Source of the DNA: Coriobacteriaceae bacterium
GTDB lineage: Bacteria; Actinomycetota; Coriobacteriia; Coriobacteriales; Atopobiaceae
Assembly: GCA_003862195.1 (NCBI GenBank)
Contig: QOUO01000004.1
Coordinates: 1 to 64,000 of the forward strand
Length of the DNA stretch: 64,000 nt
Reading direction: 5' to 3'
The stretch's first letter is position 1; every line of letters starts with the position of its first letter. The translations under genes and the position numbers were made by a program. Shown here piece by piece: positions 32,017 through 41,837 of this stretch. A model generated the notes under the pieces. It saw only the letters and a program-made list of their open reading frames with translations. It was not told the DNA's origin and ran no database searches.

Positions 32017-33441
32017 ATGAACGAGAAGAGCGTGGACACGCGCTGGCGGATGGCCTACCACCTCATGCCCCCCACGGGCTGGCTCAACGACCCCAACGGA
32101 CTCTGCCAGTTCAAGGGCACCTATCACGTCTTCCACCAGTACTCGCCCGAGTGGCCCACGGGCAGGGAGCGCGGCTGGGGCCACTTCACGAGCCCGGACC
32201 TGGTGCACTGGGAGCACCACGGCATGGCCATCCACCAGGACATCCCCGAGGACGCATCCGGCGCCTACTCCGGCGGGGCGCTGGTGGAGCGCGACGCGGA
32301 GGGCCACGACGCGCTCCTCCGGCTCTACTACACGGGCAACGTGAAGGAGCCGGGCGACTACGACTACATCCACGCCGGCCGCCAGGCCAACGAGATCGAG
32401 GTCACGAGCGAGGACGGCTACACCCTTTCGCCCAAGCGCGTGCTGCTGAGAAACGCGGACTATCCGGACTTCCTCTCGTGCCACGTGCGCGACCCCAAGC
32501 TCTGGCGCGAGGACTCCGCCGAGGGCAGCTACCACATGCTCCTGGGCGCGCGCGACCTGGACGACCACGGCCGCCTGCTGCTGTTTGACTCCCACGACGG
32601 GGAGAAGTGGACGTACCGCTCCTGCCCCACGAGCATGGAGCCCTTCGGCTACATGTGGGAGTGCCCGGACCGCGTGGTACTCGACGGGCGGGAGTACGCG
32701 GGCTTCTCGCCCCAGGGGCTTCCCGACGAGGAGTGGCGCTGGCAGAACGAGTCCAACTGCGGCTACATCGAGCTGCCCGAGGGCGTGCGCCTGCTCGACG
32801 TGGACCGGCTGGACCAGCGCGAGTTTGTGGAGTGGGACCGCGGCTTCGACTTCTATGCGCCGCAGACGTTTGTGGACGAGTCCGGCCGCACCATCCTGTT
32901 TGGCTGGATGGCCGTGCCCGACGTTGACTACGAGTCCGCGCCCGAGGGCCTGAGCTGGATCCACTGTCTGACGGTGCCGCGCGAGCTTTCCCGCGCGCGC
33001 GACGGGCGCATCCTGCAGCGGCCCGTGGCCGAGGTCGCGTCCCTGCGCAAGGACACCTATGGGCTCGACGCGCGCGGCACCACGACGCTGCCGCGTCACC
33101 GCGCGGACGTGGAGCTTGCGGGCATCACGGGCGACGTGCGGCTCACGCTGGACGACGCGCTGGAGCTCGTGTGCGAGGACGGCGCCGCCTACCTGCGCTT
33201 TCTGGACGGCGCCGTGGGCGCGGGCCGCACGGAGCGCCGCGTGAGGATCGATGGCGTGGCGAGCCTGAGGGCCCTGGTGGACGAGTCGGCCGTGGAGGTC
33301 TACCTCAACGGAGGGCGCGAGGTCTTCTCCACCAGGTGGTTCCCCAGGAGGGACGACCTGGGCGTCACGCTCGCGTGCGACTGCGCGTCCGCCCGCGCCT
33401 GGACCATGCGCGACGTGATGGCCAACACCTACACTCGATAG
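32017..33441 (+). CDS. scrB: Sucrose-6-phosphate hydrolase (GH32)
   Basis: This 474-aa glycoside hydrolase splits sucrose-6-phosphate into glucose-6-phosphate and fructose. GH32 motifs are present: the nucleophile Asp25 in GWLNDPNG, the transition-state RDP motif in HVRDPKLW near residue 157, and the acid/base Glu in WECPD near 215. A C-terminal beta-sandwich follows from about residue 330. The ATG at 32017 follows GAAAGGGA; the frame extends 18 codons upstream into the intercistronic hairpin, which I reject. Confidence 0.93.
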   Translation: MNEKSVDTRWRMAYHLMPPTGWLNDPNGLCQFKGTYHVFHQYSPEWPTGRERGWGHFTSPDLVHWEHHGMAIHQDIPEDASGAYSGGALVERDAEGHDALLRLYYTGNVKEPGDYDYIHAGRQANEIEVTSEDGYTLSPKRVLLRNADYPDFLSCHVRDPKLWREDSAEGSYHMLLGARDLDDHGRLLLFDSHDGEKWTYRSCPTSMEPFGYMWECPDRVVLDGREYAGFSPQGLPDEEWRWQNESNCGYIELPEGVRLLDVDRLDQREFVEWDRGFDFYAPQTFVDESGRTILFGWMAVPDVDYESAPEGLSWIHCLTVPRELSRARDGRILQRPVAEVASLRKDTYGLDARGTTTLPRHRADVELAGITGDVRLTLDDALELVCEDGAAYLRFLDGAVGAGRTERRVRIDGVASLRALVDESAVEVYLNGGREVFSTRWFPRRDDLGVTLACDCASARAWTMRDVMANTYTR

Positions 33442-33483
33442 CAGGGCGGAAAGCAGAGGGATTACGAACAGGAGGAGGAAGCC

Positions 33484-34437
33484 ATGGCAGAAGTCACTGC
33501 TCTGGGAGAGGTACTGATCGACTTCACGGACGCGGGAACCTCGGAGGGCGGGCAGAAGCTCTTCGAGCGCAACCCCGGCGGGGCCCCGGCAAACGTGCTC
33601 GTGGCGCTTGAGCGCCTGGGCCACAAGACGGCCTTCATCGGCAAGGTGGGAGACGACATGCACGGCCGCTTCCTCAAGCAGGTGATGGACGACAACGGCG
33701 TCGACACCTCCAACCTGGTGATTGACCCCAACTTCTTTACCACGCTGGCCTTTGTGGCGCTGTCCCCCACCGGCGAGCGCACGTTCTCGTTCGCGCGCAA
33801 GCCCGGCGCGGACACGCAGCTGGCCCCGTCGGAGCTGGACCGCGACCTCATCGCGGGCTCGCGCGTCTTCCACGTGGGGTCGCTCAGCCTGACGAACGAG
33901 CCAGCGCGCTCCGCGACCATGACGGCGCTCAGGGTCGCCAAGGACGCCGGCGTCGTGGTGTCCTACGACCCCAACTACCGCGACACCCTGTGGGACGGCC
34001 CCGAGGTCGCGGCCGGGCAGATGCGCACCGTCATCCCCTACGTGGACGTCATGAAGCTTTCCGACGAGGAGTGCGAGCTCGTGACCGGCAGGCTCGAGCC
34101 CGCGATGGCGGCCGAGTGGCTGCTGGAGCAGGGCGTCAAGGTGTGCGTTGTGACGCTGGGAGCGGACGGCGCCTTTGTGGCGACGCACGACGGGTCCGCC
34201 GTGGTGCCGGGCTACGCGGCCGACGTGGTGGACACCACGGGCGCCGGCGACTCGTTCTGGGGCGGCTTCCTGGCCGGCATGCTGGAGAGCGGCCTCGCCC
34301 CCGCGGACGTGGACATCGCGGCCGCGCAGGGCTTCGTGCGCCTGGGCAACGCCGTCGCGTCGCTCACGGTGCGCGGACGCGGCGGCATCCCCTCCATCCC
34401 GGAGCGCAAGGACGTGGAGGCGCTTCTCGCCAAGTAG
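33484..34437 (+). CDS. scrK: Fructokinase (PfkB family)
   Basis: This 317-aa sugar kinase has the PfkB signatures NPGGAPANVLVALERLG near the N terminus and DTTGAGDSFWGGF with the catalytic Asp near residue 255. In this operon it converts fructose from sucrose cleavage into fructose-6-phosphate. GGAGGAGGAAGCC precedes the ATG. The gene is the last of the scr operon and ends before the hairpin at 34459-34501. Confidence 0.92.
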   Translation: MAEVTALGEVLIDFTDAGTSEGGQKLFERNPGGAPANVLVALERLGHKTAFIGKVGDDMHGRFLKQVMDDNGVDTSNLVIDPNFFTTLAFVALSPTGERTFSFARKPGADTQLAPSELDRDLIAGSRVFHVGSLSLTNEPARSATMTALRVAKDAGVVVSYDPNYRDTLWDGPEVAAGQMRTVIPYVDVMKLSDEECELVTGRLEPAMAAEWLLEQGVKVCVVTLGADGAFVATHDGSAVVPGYAADVVDTTGAGDSFWGGFLAGMLESGLAPADVDIAAAQGFVRLGNAVASLTVRGRGGIPSIPERKDVEALLAK

Positions 34438-34458
34438 CGCACGCGCAAGGCAAGCGCA

Positions 34459-34501
34459 GGGGAGAAGGACGCGCGGCACCGGTCGTGGCGTCCTTCTCCC
34501 C
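34459..34501. terminator. Bidirectional terminator between scrK and leuB
   Basis: GGGGAGAAGGACGC (34459-34472) pairs perfectly with 34488-34501 around a 15-base loop, in the gap between two converging operons. The stem is built from two inverted copies of the GAGAAGGAC motif. Confidence 0.85.
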
Positions 34502-34616
34502 CATCACCACGACGGGCTGCCCGCGGAATCCCCGCAGGCAGCCCGTCCTGTTTCGTATCGCATGCTGTTACCGCAGCCGGCGCCGCTGCATCGGCCCGGC
34601 CGCGTGCCGTCAGGCG

Positions 34617-35762
34617 CTAGCGCTGCGCGCGCTCCTGGAAGGCCGCGATGATCTTGTCGCCCATCTGGGACGTGCCCACGCGCTTCTCGTCCGGCGTGTC
34701 CTCGTCCGCCAGGTCGGGCGTGCGCCAACCGGCGTTGAGGACGTCCTCCACGGCGCCGGCGACGGCGTCCGCCGCCTCGTCCATCTGGAAGCTGTAGCGG
34801 AGCATCAGCTCCACGGAGAGGATCTGCGCGATGGGGTTCGCGATGCCCTTGCCCGCGATGTCCGGCGCGGAGCCGTGGCTGGGCTCGTACAGTGCGGTGC
34901 CCGAGCCGAGCGACGCGGAGGCGAGCATGCCGAGCGAACCCGTGAGCATGGAGGCTTCGTCGGACAGGATGTCGCCAAACGTGTTCTCGGTCACCAGGAC
35001 GTCGAACTGCGACGGGTTGGCCACGAGCTGCATGGCGCAGTTGTCCACGAGCATGTCCTCGCCCTCGACGTCGGGATACTCCGCGTTCATGCGGTGGTTG
35101 ACCTCGCGCCACAGGCGGGAGGTCTCGAGCACGTTGGCCTTGTCGACGGAGGTGACCACGCCGTTGCGGCGGCCGGCAGCCTCGTAGGCCCAGCGAATCA
35201 CGCGCTCGATCTCGTACTCGGAGTACTCCATCGTGTCCGTGGCCTTGTCGCCCGCGGTGCCGTCCGCGCCCGCGCCCTCGACGCCGTGCTCGCGCCTGTG
35301 CTCGCCAAAGTACAGGCCGCCCGTGAGCTCGCGCACGATCAGCAGGTCGACGCCGTCAAGACGGTCCTCGCGCAGCGGCGAGGCGTCGCGCAGCGCCTGG
35401 TAGATGTGGACGGGGCGCAGGTTGAGGTACAGCCCCAGGTTCTTGCGGATGGCGAGCAGGCCCTGCTCCGGGCGCACCGCGCCGGGGGTCGTGTCGTTCC
35501 ACTTGGGGCCACCCACCGCGGCCAGGAGGACGGCGTCCGAGGCCTCGGCCGCCGCCAGGGTCGCGGGCGGCAGCGCGCTCACGGGCTCGCCCGCCTCGCG
35601 CGTGGCGTCGATCGCGGCGCCGCCGATGAGCTGGTCCTCGCAGCGGAACTCCACGTCGTAGGCGACGCCGATCGCCTCGAGCAGACGCTTGGCCTCGGCC
35701 ATGATCTCGGGACCGATGCCGTCGCCCGGCAGTGTGCAGACCTTGTACGTACGAGCCGCCAT
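34617..35762 (-). CDS. leuB: 3-isopropylmalate dehydrogenase
   Basis: This 381-aa enzyme oxidatively decarboxylates 3-isopropylmalate in leucine synthesis. It has [10 protein letters not shown] at the N terminus, the substrate loop [19 protein letters not shown]-type [12 protein letters not shown] and [12 protein letters not shown]...[19 protein letters not shown] with NAD-binding residues. Its ATG at 35762 is one base after the leuD stop. An Ala/Gly insertion ([14 protein letters not shown]) after the substrate loop is longer than usual. It is the last gene of the minus-strand unit. Confidence 0.95.
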   Translation of the reverse strand: MAARTYKVCTLPGDGIGPEIMAEAKRLLEAIGVAYDVEFRCEDQLIGGAAIDATREAGEPVSALPPATLAAAEASDAVLLAAVGGPKWNDTTPGAVRPEQGLLAIRKNLGLYLNLRPVHIYQALRDASPLREDRLDGVDLLIVRELTGGLYFGEHRREHGVEGAGADGTAGDKATDTMEYSEYEIERVIRWAYEAAGRRNGVVTSVDKANVLETSRLWREVNHRMNAEYPDVEGEDMLVDNCAMQLVANPSQFDVLVTENTFGDILSDEASMLTGSLGMLASASLGSGTALYEPSHGSAPDIAGKGIANPIAQILSVELMLRYSFQMDEAADAVAGAVEDVLNAGWRTPDLADEDTPDEKRVGTSQMGDKIIAAFQERAQR

Positions 35763-35763
35763 G

Positions 35764-36273
35764 CTATGCCTCCGCGTTCTTCTGGGCCATGAGGCGCTTG
35801 GTGCGCGCCACGAGGCCGCCCTCGTTGATGATCTCCTGGATGAAGGGCGGGAACGGCTGCGCCTGGAACGTGGCGCCCGTCGTCTCGTCCGTGATGACGC
35901 CGGTGTCGGCGTCCACGTCCACCACGTCGCCCTCGTGGATCGCGTCCACGGCCTCGGGGCACTCCATGATCGGCAGGCCGATGTTGATGGCGTTGCGATA
36001 GAAGATGCGCGCGAAGCTCTTGGCGATCACGACGGAGACGCCGGCGGCCTTGATGGCCACGGGCGCGTGCTCACGCGAGGACCCGCAGCCAAAGTTCTCC
36101 TCGGCCACGATGATGTCGCCGGGCTTGACGCGCTTGACGAACGTGGTGTCGAGGTCCTCCAGGCAGTGCTTGGCCAGCTCGGCCGGGTCGGACGTGTTGA
36201 GGTAGCGGGCGGGGATGATCACGTCGGTGTCGATGTCCCTGCCATAGCGGAAGACGGTTCCGTTGAACTTCAT
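35764..36273 (-). CDS. leuD: 3-isopropylmalate dehydratase small subunit
   Basis: This 169-aa swivel-domain subunit has [17 protein letters not shown] near the N terminus and [16 protein letters not shown], the substrate-binding loop. It pairs with LeuC to isomerise 2- to 3-isopropylmalate. AAGGGAG precedes the ATG. The short length is that of the archaeal/Gram-positive LeuD type, matching the 420-aa LeuC. Confidence 0.95.
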   Translation of the reverse strand: MKFNGTVFRYGRDIDTDVIIPARYLNTSDPAELAKHCLEDLDTTFVKRVKPGDIIVAEENFGCGSSREHAPVAIKAAGVSVVIAKSFARIFYRNAINIGLPIMECPEAVDAIHEGDVVDVDADTGVITDETTGATFQAQPFPPFIQEIINEGGLVARTKRLMAQKNAEA

Positions 36274-36291
36274 GGCTTCACTCCCTTGTGG

Positions 36292-37554
36292 TTAGAGGTC
36301 GGACGGCAGCGCGATGTGGCCGGCCACGGCGCTCGCCGCGCAGACCGCGGGGCTCGCGAGGTAGACCTCGGACGTGGGGTCGCCCATGCGCCCGACGAAG
36401 TTTCTGTTCGTGGAGCTCACGCACTTCTCGCCCGCCGCGAGGATGCCCATGTAGCCGCCCAGGCAGGGGCCGCACGTGGGGGTTGATACCACGCAGTGCG
36501 CGTTGATGAACACGTCCATGAGGCCCTCGTGCACGCACTGGAGCCAGACGCCCTGGGTCGCGGGAATCACGATGCAGCGGACGTTGGGGTCGACGGTGCG
36601 GCCGCGCAGGACCTCCGCGGCGGCGCGCATGTCCTCGATGCGACCATTGGTGCAGGAGCCGATGACCGCCTGGTCGATCTTGACGGAGCGGCTCTCGGCC
36701 ACGGGATGCGTGTTGCTGGGCAGGTGCGGCCAGGAGACCTGCGGCACGATGTCCGCCGCGTCGATCTTGATGACCTGCTTGTACGTGGCGTCGGGATCGG
36801 AGTGGTACTCCCTGTACGGGCGCTCCGTGCGGCCCTCGAGCCACTTGCGCGCCACGTCGTCAACCTCGAAGAGACCCGCCTTGCCGCCGGCCTCGATCGC
36901 CATGTTCGCGATAGTGAGGCGACCCTCGACGGAGAGGTTGCGGATGGTCGAGCCCGCGAACTCCATGGCGCAGTACAGGGCGCCGTCCACGCCGATCTTG
37001 CCGATCACGTAGAGGATGATGTCCTTGGCCGATGCGCCGGCGGGCAGCTCGCCCTCGACCTCGAAGCGGATGGTCTCGGGCACCTTGAACCAGGCGCGGC
37101 CCGTCGCCATGCCCACGCCGGCGTCCGTGGAGCCCACGCCGGTGCTGAACGCGCCGATGCCGCCGTAGGTGCAGGTGTGGGAGTCGGCGCCGATTATGAG
37201 GTCGCCGGGGCCGACGATGCCCTTCTCGGGGAGAAGGGCGTGCTCGATTCCCATGCAGCCCTGCTCGAAGTAGTGGGTGATCCCCATCTCGTGGGCAAAG
37301 TCGCGCGTGACCTTGGTCTGCTCAGCGCTCTTGATGTCCTTGTTGGGGCTGTAGTGGTCGGGCACGAGGAAGATCTTCGTGGGGTCGAACACCCCGGCGC
37401 CGATCTCGCGCACCGTCTTGATGGCGATGGGCGCCGTGATGTCGTTGGCGAGCACGCCGTCGAGGTCGCACTCGATCAGCTGGCCGGGGACGACCTCCGT
37501 AAGGCCGGCGTGGTCCGCCAGGATCTTCTCCGCCATGGTCATGGGACGTGCCAT
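36292..37554 (-). CDS. leuC: 3-isopropylmalate dehydratase large subunit
   Basis: This 420-aa aconitase-family subunit binds a 4Fe-4S cluster. Visible signatures are PDHYSPNKDIKSAEQ, IIGADSHTCTYGGIGAFSTGVGSTD, IGSCTNGRIEDMR with one cluster Cys, and STPTCGPCLGGYMGIL with two more. AGGAGG lies six bases before the ATG. It ends 18 bases before leuD and starts nine bases after the DUF815 gene. Confidence 0.95.
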   Translation of the reverse strand: MARPMTMAEKILADHAGLTEVVPGQLIECDLDGVLANDITAPIAIKTVREIGAGVFDPTKIFLVPDHYSPNKDIKSAEQTKVTRDFAHEMGITHYFEQGCMGIEHALLPEKGIVGPGDLIIGADSHTCTYGGIGAFSTGVGSTDAGVGMATGRAWFKVPETIRFEVEGELPAGASAKDIILYVIGKIGVDGALYCAMEFAGSTIRNLSVEGRLTIANMAIEAGGKAGLFEVDDVARKWLEGRTERPYREYHSDPDATYKQVIKIDAADIVPQVSWPHLPSNTHPVAESRSVKIDQAVIGSCTNGRIEDMRAAAEVLRGRTVDPNVRCIVIPATQGVWLQCVHEGLMDVFINAHCVVSTPTCGPCLGGYMGILAAGEKCVSSTNRNFVGRMGDPTSEVYLASPAVCAASAVAGHIALPSDL

Positions 37555-37563
37555 ATGGTCCTC

Positions 37564-38820
37564 CTATCTCTCCTTGGCCGAGGCCACAAGGGAGTCAACA
37601 AACTGTCGCGCGCCGCGGGCCGACCTGCCGCCGCGCCTCGTGGCGAAGCGCTCCGCGGCAAGGTCGAGCTCCGCGTTGTCCATCTGGATGCCGGCGTCCG
37701 CCGCGAGCTTGTGGACGATGTCGAGGTAGACCCTCTTGTCCGGCTTGTAGAACGTGAGGTGGATGCCAAAGCGGTCGGACAGCGACACGACCTCCTGGAT
37801 GGTGTCGCGCTCGTGCACCTCGTCGCCGTCGCGGTCGCTGAAGCGCTCGCGCACCAGATGGCGGCGGTTGCTCGTGGCATAGATCACCACGTTGTCGGAC
37901 TTGGCCGAGACCGAGCCCTCCAGGATCGCCTTCAGCGCCGCGAAGTTGTCGTCGTCGGTCGAGAAGGACAGGTCGTCGATGAAGATGACGAACTTGAGCG
38001 GGTTCCTCGTGAGCTGGTCCAGGATTGCGGGGATGTCGCGCAGCTGCTCCTTGCGGACCTCCAGGATGCGCAGGCCCTCGGGCGCGAGCGCGTTGGCCAC
38101 GGCCTTGACCGTGGAGCTCTTGCCCGTGCCGGCGTCACCCGTGAGCAGGATGTTCGCTGCGGGCAGGCCGCGCAGGAGCGCCCGCGTGTTGTCCAGGATG
38201 ACCTGACGCTGGCGCTCGTAGTCCACGAGGTCCTCCAGGCGCTGCGGGTCGGGGTAGCGCACGGGCACGATCTGGTCGCGCTCCACGCGGAATACATGGT
38301 AGCGCGCGTACATGCCCCAGCCGGTCCTGCCGATGTTCTGCACGCGGTCCGCGTAGGCCGCGGGCAGGTCGACGGGCTCGTTCGTGAAGCGCGGCAGGAG
38401 CTCGCGCTCGTCGTCCTCGCTCACGGGCGCAAGCAGCTCGTCGGCCGTGAGGTTGGCGAGCATGTCCAGCGTCTCGAGCTCCCTGGCGGCCGCCGCGGCA
38501 AGCTCGGCGGGAACGGCACCGCCCGCGCCGAGCTGGCGCAGGTAGGCGTTCTCGTCGTCCAGCACCACGTTGCGCACGTGGGCGGAAAGGCAGCCGTCCT
38601 CGGCCTCGATCAGGCTCGACACGAAGCGCGCGTACGCCTCGGCGTACTTGCGCCCCAGACGGGGGTTGTCCTCGTCGTACTCCACGATCTTCTCGCCCAG
38701 GCGAACGCAGCGCGCGAGGGCGGACACGACCGGGTCGTCCAGCACGCCGCGGAACACCGCGAGCGACAGGAGGCCCAGGTCGACCCTGCGGAGCCCGAGC
38801 GCGGTCTCCTCCGTCGGCAT
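37564..38820 (-). CDS. DUF815 family AAA ATPase
   Basis: This 418-aa protein has a helical N-terminal half and a C-terminal ATPase typical of DUF815: ANILLTGDAGTGKSSTVKAVAN (Walker A), FVIFIDDLSFSTDDDNFAALKAILEGS (Walker B) and IYATSNRRHLVRERF (sensor 1 and Arg). The function of the family is unknown. Its ATG overlaps the ilvD stop by one base (TAATG) with GAGGAG just ahead, so it is coupled to ilvD, and leuC follows within nine bases. A frame running further upstream through ilvD is a shadow. A chaperone-like role for the pathway's iron-sulfur enzymes is possible but only inferred from position. Confidence 0.88.
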   Translation of the reverse strand: MPTEETALGLRRVDLGLLSLAVFRGVLDDPVVSALARCVRLGEKIVEYDEDNPRLGRKYAEAYARFVSSLIEAEDGCLSAHVRNVVLDDENAYLRQLGAGGAVPAELAAAAARELETLDMLANLTADELLAPVSEDDERELLPRFTNEPVDLPAAYADRVQNIGRTGWGMYARYHVFRVERDQIVPVRYPDPQRLEDLVDYERQRQVILDNTRALLRGLPAANILLTGDAGTGKSSTVKAVANALAPEGLRILEVRKEQLRDIPAILDQLTRNPLKFVIFIDDLSFSTDDDNFAALKAILEGSVSAKSDNVVIYATSNRRHLVRERFSDRDGDEVHERDTIQEVVSLSDRFGIHLTFYKPDKRVYLDIVHKLAADAGIQMDNAELDLAAERFATRRGGRSARGARQFVDSLVASAKER

Positions 38821-40514
38821 TACTCCTCCCCCTCGCCGAGCACGGCGCCGTTGGCGCCGGAGCCCACGAGCTGCGCGTAGCGCTTGAGGTAGCCGTGGAG
38901 CTCCTTCTTCTTGGGCGAGAAGGACGCCATCCTGCGGTTGTACTCCTCCTCGGGGATCTTGAGCTCGATGCGGCTGTTGGGGATGTCGATCAGGATGGTG
39001 TCGCCCTCCTCGACGATGCCGATCGGGCCGCCGGACGCCGCCTCGGGCGAGACGTGGCCCACGCAGGCGCCGCGCGTGGCGCCGGAGAAGCGGCCGTCCG
39101 TGATGAGCGCGACGGAATCGCCCAGGCCGCGGCCCATGATGGCCGAGGTGGGGTTGAGCATCTCGCGCATGCCGGGGCCGCCCTTGGGGCCCTCGTAGCG
39201 GATGACGACGACGTCGCCCGGGTTGATCCTGCCCTCGTCGATGGCGTGCTGCGCGTCCTCCTCGCTCTCGAACACGCGGGCGGGACCCTCGTGGACGAGC
39301 ATCTTGGGGTCGACGGCGGAGCGCTTGACGACGGAGCCATCGGGCGCGAGGTTGCCGCGCAGGACGGCAATGCCGCCCGTCTGGGAGTACGGGTTGTCGA
39401 CGGAGCGGATGACGTCGTAGTCGAGCACGGGGTGGTTCGCGATGTTCTCGCCCACGGTGTGGCCCGTGACCGTCATGCAGTCGAGGTTGAGCAGGTCCTT
39501 CTTGGAGAGCTCGTTCATGACCGCGTAGATGCCGCCGGCCTCGTTGAGGTCCTCCATGTAGGTGCGGCCGGCCGGCGCGAGGTGGCAGATGTTGGGCGTG
39601 CGGGCGGACATCGCGTTCGCGTTGTCGAGGTTGAGCTCGATGCCGCACTCGTGCGCGATGGCCGGGAGGTGCAGCATGGTGTTGGTGGAGCAGCCGAGCG
39701 CCATGTCGACGGTGAGGGCGTTTGCGAAGGCCTCGCGCGTCATGATGTCACGCGGACGGATGTTCTTGCGGAGCATGTCCATGACGGCCATGCCGGCGTG
39801 CTTGGCGAGCTCGAGGCGCGCGGAGTAGACGGCGGGGATGGTGCCGTTGCCGGAGAGGCCCATGCCGATGACCTCGGTCAGGCAGTTCATGGAGTTGGCA
39901 GTGTACATGCCGGAGCAGGAGCCGCAGGTCGGGCAGACCTTGCAGGCGTAGTCCTCCAGGTCCTCCGCGCTCATCTTGCCGGCGGAGTAGCTGCCCTGCG
40001 CCTCGAACATGGACGAGAGGCTCGTCTTCTTGCCGTGGACGTGGCCCGCGAGCATGGGACCGCCGGACACGATGACGGTCGGCACGTTGACGCGCGCCGC
40101 GGCCATGAGCAGGCCAGGAACGTTCTTGTCGCAGTTGGGGACCATGACGAGCGCGTCAAAGCCGTGCGCACGGGCCATGCACTCCGTGGAGTCCGCGATG
40201 AGGTCTCGGGTGACCAGGCTGTACTTCATGCCGGTGTGGCCCATGGCGATGCCGTCGCACACGGCGATCGCGGGGAAGACCACGGGCATGCCGCCGGCCA
40301 TGGCGACGCCCATCTTGACGGCCTCGACGATCTTGTCGATGTTCATGTGGCCGGGAACGATCTCGTTCTGGGAGCTCACGATGCCCACGAGGGGACGACG
40401 CATCTCCTCCTGCGTCCAGCCGAGGGCGTGGAAGAGGGAGCGGTGAGCGGCGTTGTTCGCGCCGAACTTTATCGCATCGCTGGCGAAGTGCTCGGTCTGC
40501 TGGGTGTTGTCCAT
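38820..40514 (-). CDS. ilvD: Dihydroxy-acid dehydratase
   Basis: This 564-aa iron-sulfur enzyme makes 2-keto acids for valine and isoleucine. It shows [32 protein letters not shown], the cluster Cys in [29 protein letters not shown] and [21 protein letters not shown]. The ATG at 40514 follows AAAGGAAGGAAG. The stop overlaps the start of the DUF815 gene by one base. Confidence 0.96.
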   Translation of the reverse strand: MDNTQQTEHFASDAIKFGANNAAHRSLFHALGWTQEEMRRPLVGIVSSQNEIVPGHMNIDKIVEAVKMGVAMAGGMPVVFPAIAVCDGIAMGHTGMKYSLVTRDLIADSTECMARAHGFDALVMVPNCDKNVPGLLMAAARVNVPTVIVSGGPMLAGHVHGKKTSLSSMFEAQGSYSAGKMSAEDLEDYACKVCPTCGSCSGMYTANSMNCLTEVIGMGLSGNGTIPAVYSARLELAKHAGMAVMDMLRKNIRPRDIMTREAFANALTVDMALGCSTNTMLHLPAIAHECGIELNLDNANAMSARTPNICHLAPAGRTYMEDLNEAGGIYAVMNELSKKDLLNLDCMTVTGHTVGENIANHPVLDYDVIRSVDNPYSQTGGIAVLRGNLAPDGSVVKRSAVDPKMLVHEGPARVFESEEDAQHAIDEGRINPGDVVVIRYEGPKGGPGMREMLNPTSAIMGRGLGDSVALITDGRFSGATRGACVGHVSPEAASGGPIGIVEEGDTILIDIPNSRIELKIPEEEYNRRMASFSPKKKELHGYLKRYAQLVGSGANGAVLGEGEE

Positions 40515-40589
40515 TGGTGGCTTCCTTCCTTTTGCGCGCGGGCCTGCCACGCGCGGATGGTGTCCTTCTCGACCGTCTGCCTGGGCCGA

Positions 40590-41789
40590 CTAGTCCGCGA
40601 GCGAGAAGCCCGCATCCTGCAGGTGCTGGCGGATGAGGTCGATCTGCGCCTGGTCGCGGGTCTCCATGCCCACGCGCAGGATGCAGCTCGAGATGGGCAG
40701 GTCGGGGTCCGTGAGGTCGTAGTCGACGGAGACGACGTTTGCGCCGAGCTCCGCGATGATGTGGCTGACCTGCTCGAGCTGGCCCGGCTTGTCCGTGAGC
40801 CTGAGCGAGAGCGTGACCTTGCGGCCGCTCATCGCGAGGCCGCGGTTGATGACGCGGGACAGGATGTTGACGTCGATGTTGCCGCCGCTGACCACGCAGA
40901 CGACGCGCTTGCCCTGGACGGGCAGATGGCCGAACATGCAGGCCGCGACCGGCGTGGCACCTGCGCCCTCCGCCACGAGCTTCTGCTTCTCCATCAGCGC
41001 GAGGATCGCGGCGGCGATCTCGTCGTCCGAGACGGTCACGATGTCGTCGACGTACTTCTTCACCAGCTCGAAGTTGAGGTTGCCGGGGACCTTGACCTGG
41101 ATGCCGTCGGCAAACGTGTTGGCCTGGTCGGACGCCGCCCACTTGCCCTCGTGGAACGCGTCCGCGAAGGCGGAGGCACCCTGGGCCTGGACGCCGTAGA
41201 CCTTGCACTCGGGGCGCAGGCTCTTGACGGCGCACGCGACGCCCGAGATGAGCCCGCCGCCACCGACGGGAACGACCACGGCGTCGACGTCATCGAGCTG
41301 GTCGAGGATCTCGAGACCGATGGTGCCCTGGCCCGCGATCACGTCCTCGTCGTCGTACGGGTGGATGAAGGTGGCGCCGGTCTCCTCCTGCAGGCGGACG
41401 GCCTCGTCGTGGGCGTCGTCATAGGTGCCCTTGACCAGGCGCACCTCGGCGCCGAGGCGACGGGTGTTCTCGACCTTCATGATGGGCGCGCCGTCCGGCA
41501 TGCACACGACGCTCTTGACGCCCAGCCTCGTGGCCGCGAGCGCGACGCCCTGCGCGTGGTTGCCGGCGCTGCACGCGATGATGCCGCGAGAGAGCTCGTC
41601 CTTGCTGAGGCGGTTGATCTTGTAGTATGCGCCGCGGATCTTGAACGAGCCCGTCACCTGCAGGTTCTCGGTCTTCAGGTGCAGGTCGAGGCCGTCGACC
41701 AGCGTCGGCGCCGCGATGAGGTCCGTCTTCCTCGCGACCCCGCGCAGGGTGTAGGCGGCGTTGTAGATCTTGTCTAGTGAGAGCGTCAT
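40590..41789 (-). CDS. ilvA: Threonine ammonia-lyase with C-terminal ACT domain
   Basis: This 399-aa PLP enzyme deaminates threonine to 2-oxobutyrate for isoleucine. The PLP Lys is in TGSFKIRGAYYKINRL, with ACSAGNHAQGVALAA and VPVGGGGLISGVA for phosphate binding. Residues 325-399 form one ACT-like domain (SLRLTDKPGQLEQVSHIIAELGANVVSVDY). This is the short one-ACT form, unlike the roughly 515-aa biosynthetic enzyme of E. coli, so isoleucine feedback should be checked. AGGAAAGGAAACCC precedes the ATG. Confidence 0.93.
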   Translation of the reverse strand: MTLSLDKIYNAAYTLRGVARKTDLIAAPTLVDGLDLHLKTENLQVTGSFKIRGAYYKINRLSKDELSRGIIACSAGNHAQGVALAATRLGVKSVVCMPDGAPIMKVENTRRLGAEVRLVKGTYDDAHDEAVRLQEETGATFIHPYDDEDVIAGQGTIGLEILDQLDDVDAVVVPVGGGGLISGVACAVKSLRPECKVYGVQAQGASAFADAFHEGKWAASDQANTFADGIQVKVPGNLNFELVKKYVDDIVTVSDDEIAAAILALMEKQKLVAEGAGATPVAACMFGHLPVQGKRVVCVVSGGNIDVNILSRVINRGLAMSGRKVTLSLRLTDKPGQLEQVSHIIAELGANVVSVDYDLTDPDLPISSCILRVGMETRDQAQIDLIRQHLQDAGFSLAD

Positions 41790-41837
41790 GGGTTTCCTTT
41801 CCTGGCCGCGGGCGCGACCGTCAGGGGCGTTGTCTTG

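Noticed and set aside
37564-39648. 694-codon frame fusing part of ilvD antisense-shifted sequence to the DUF815 protein
   Set aside because: The first 276 codons are an out-of-frame shadow of ilvD. The ATG at 38820 has a GAGGAG site and overlaps the ilvD stop.
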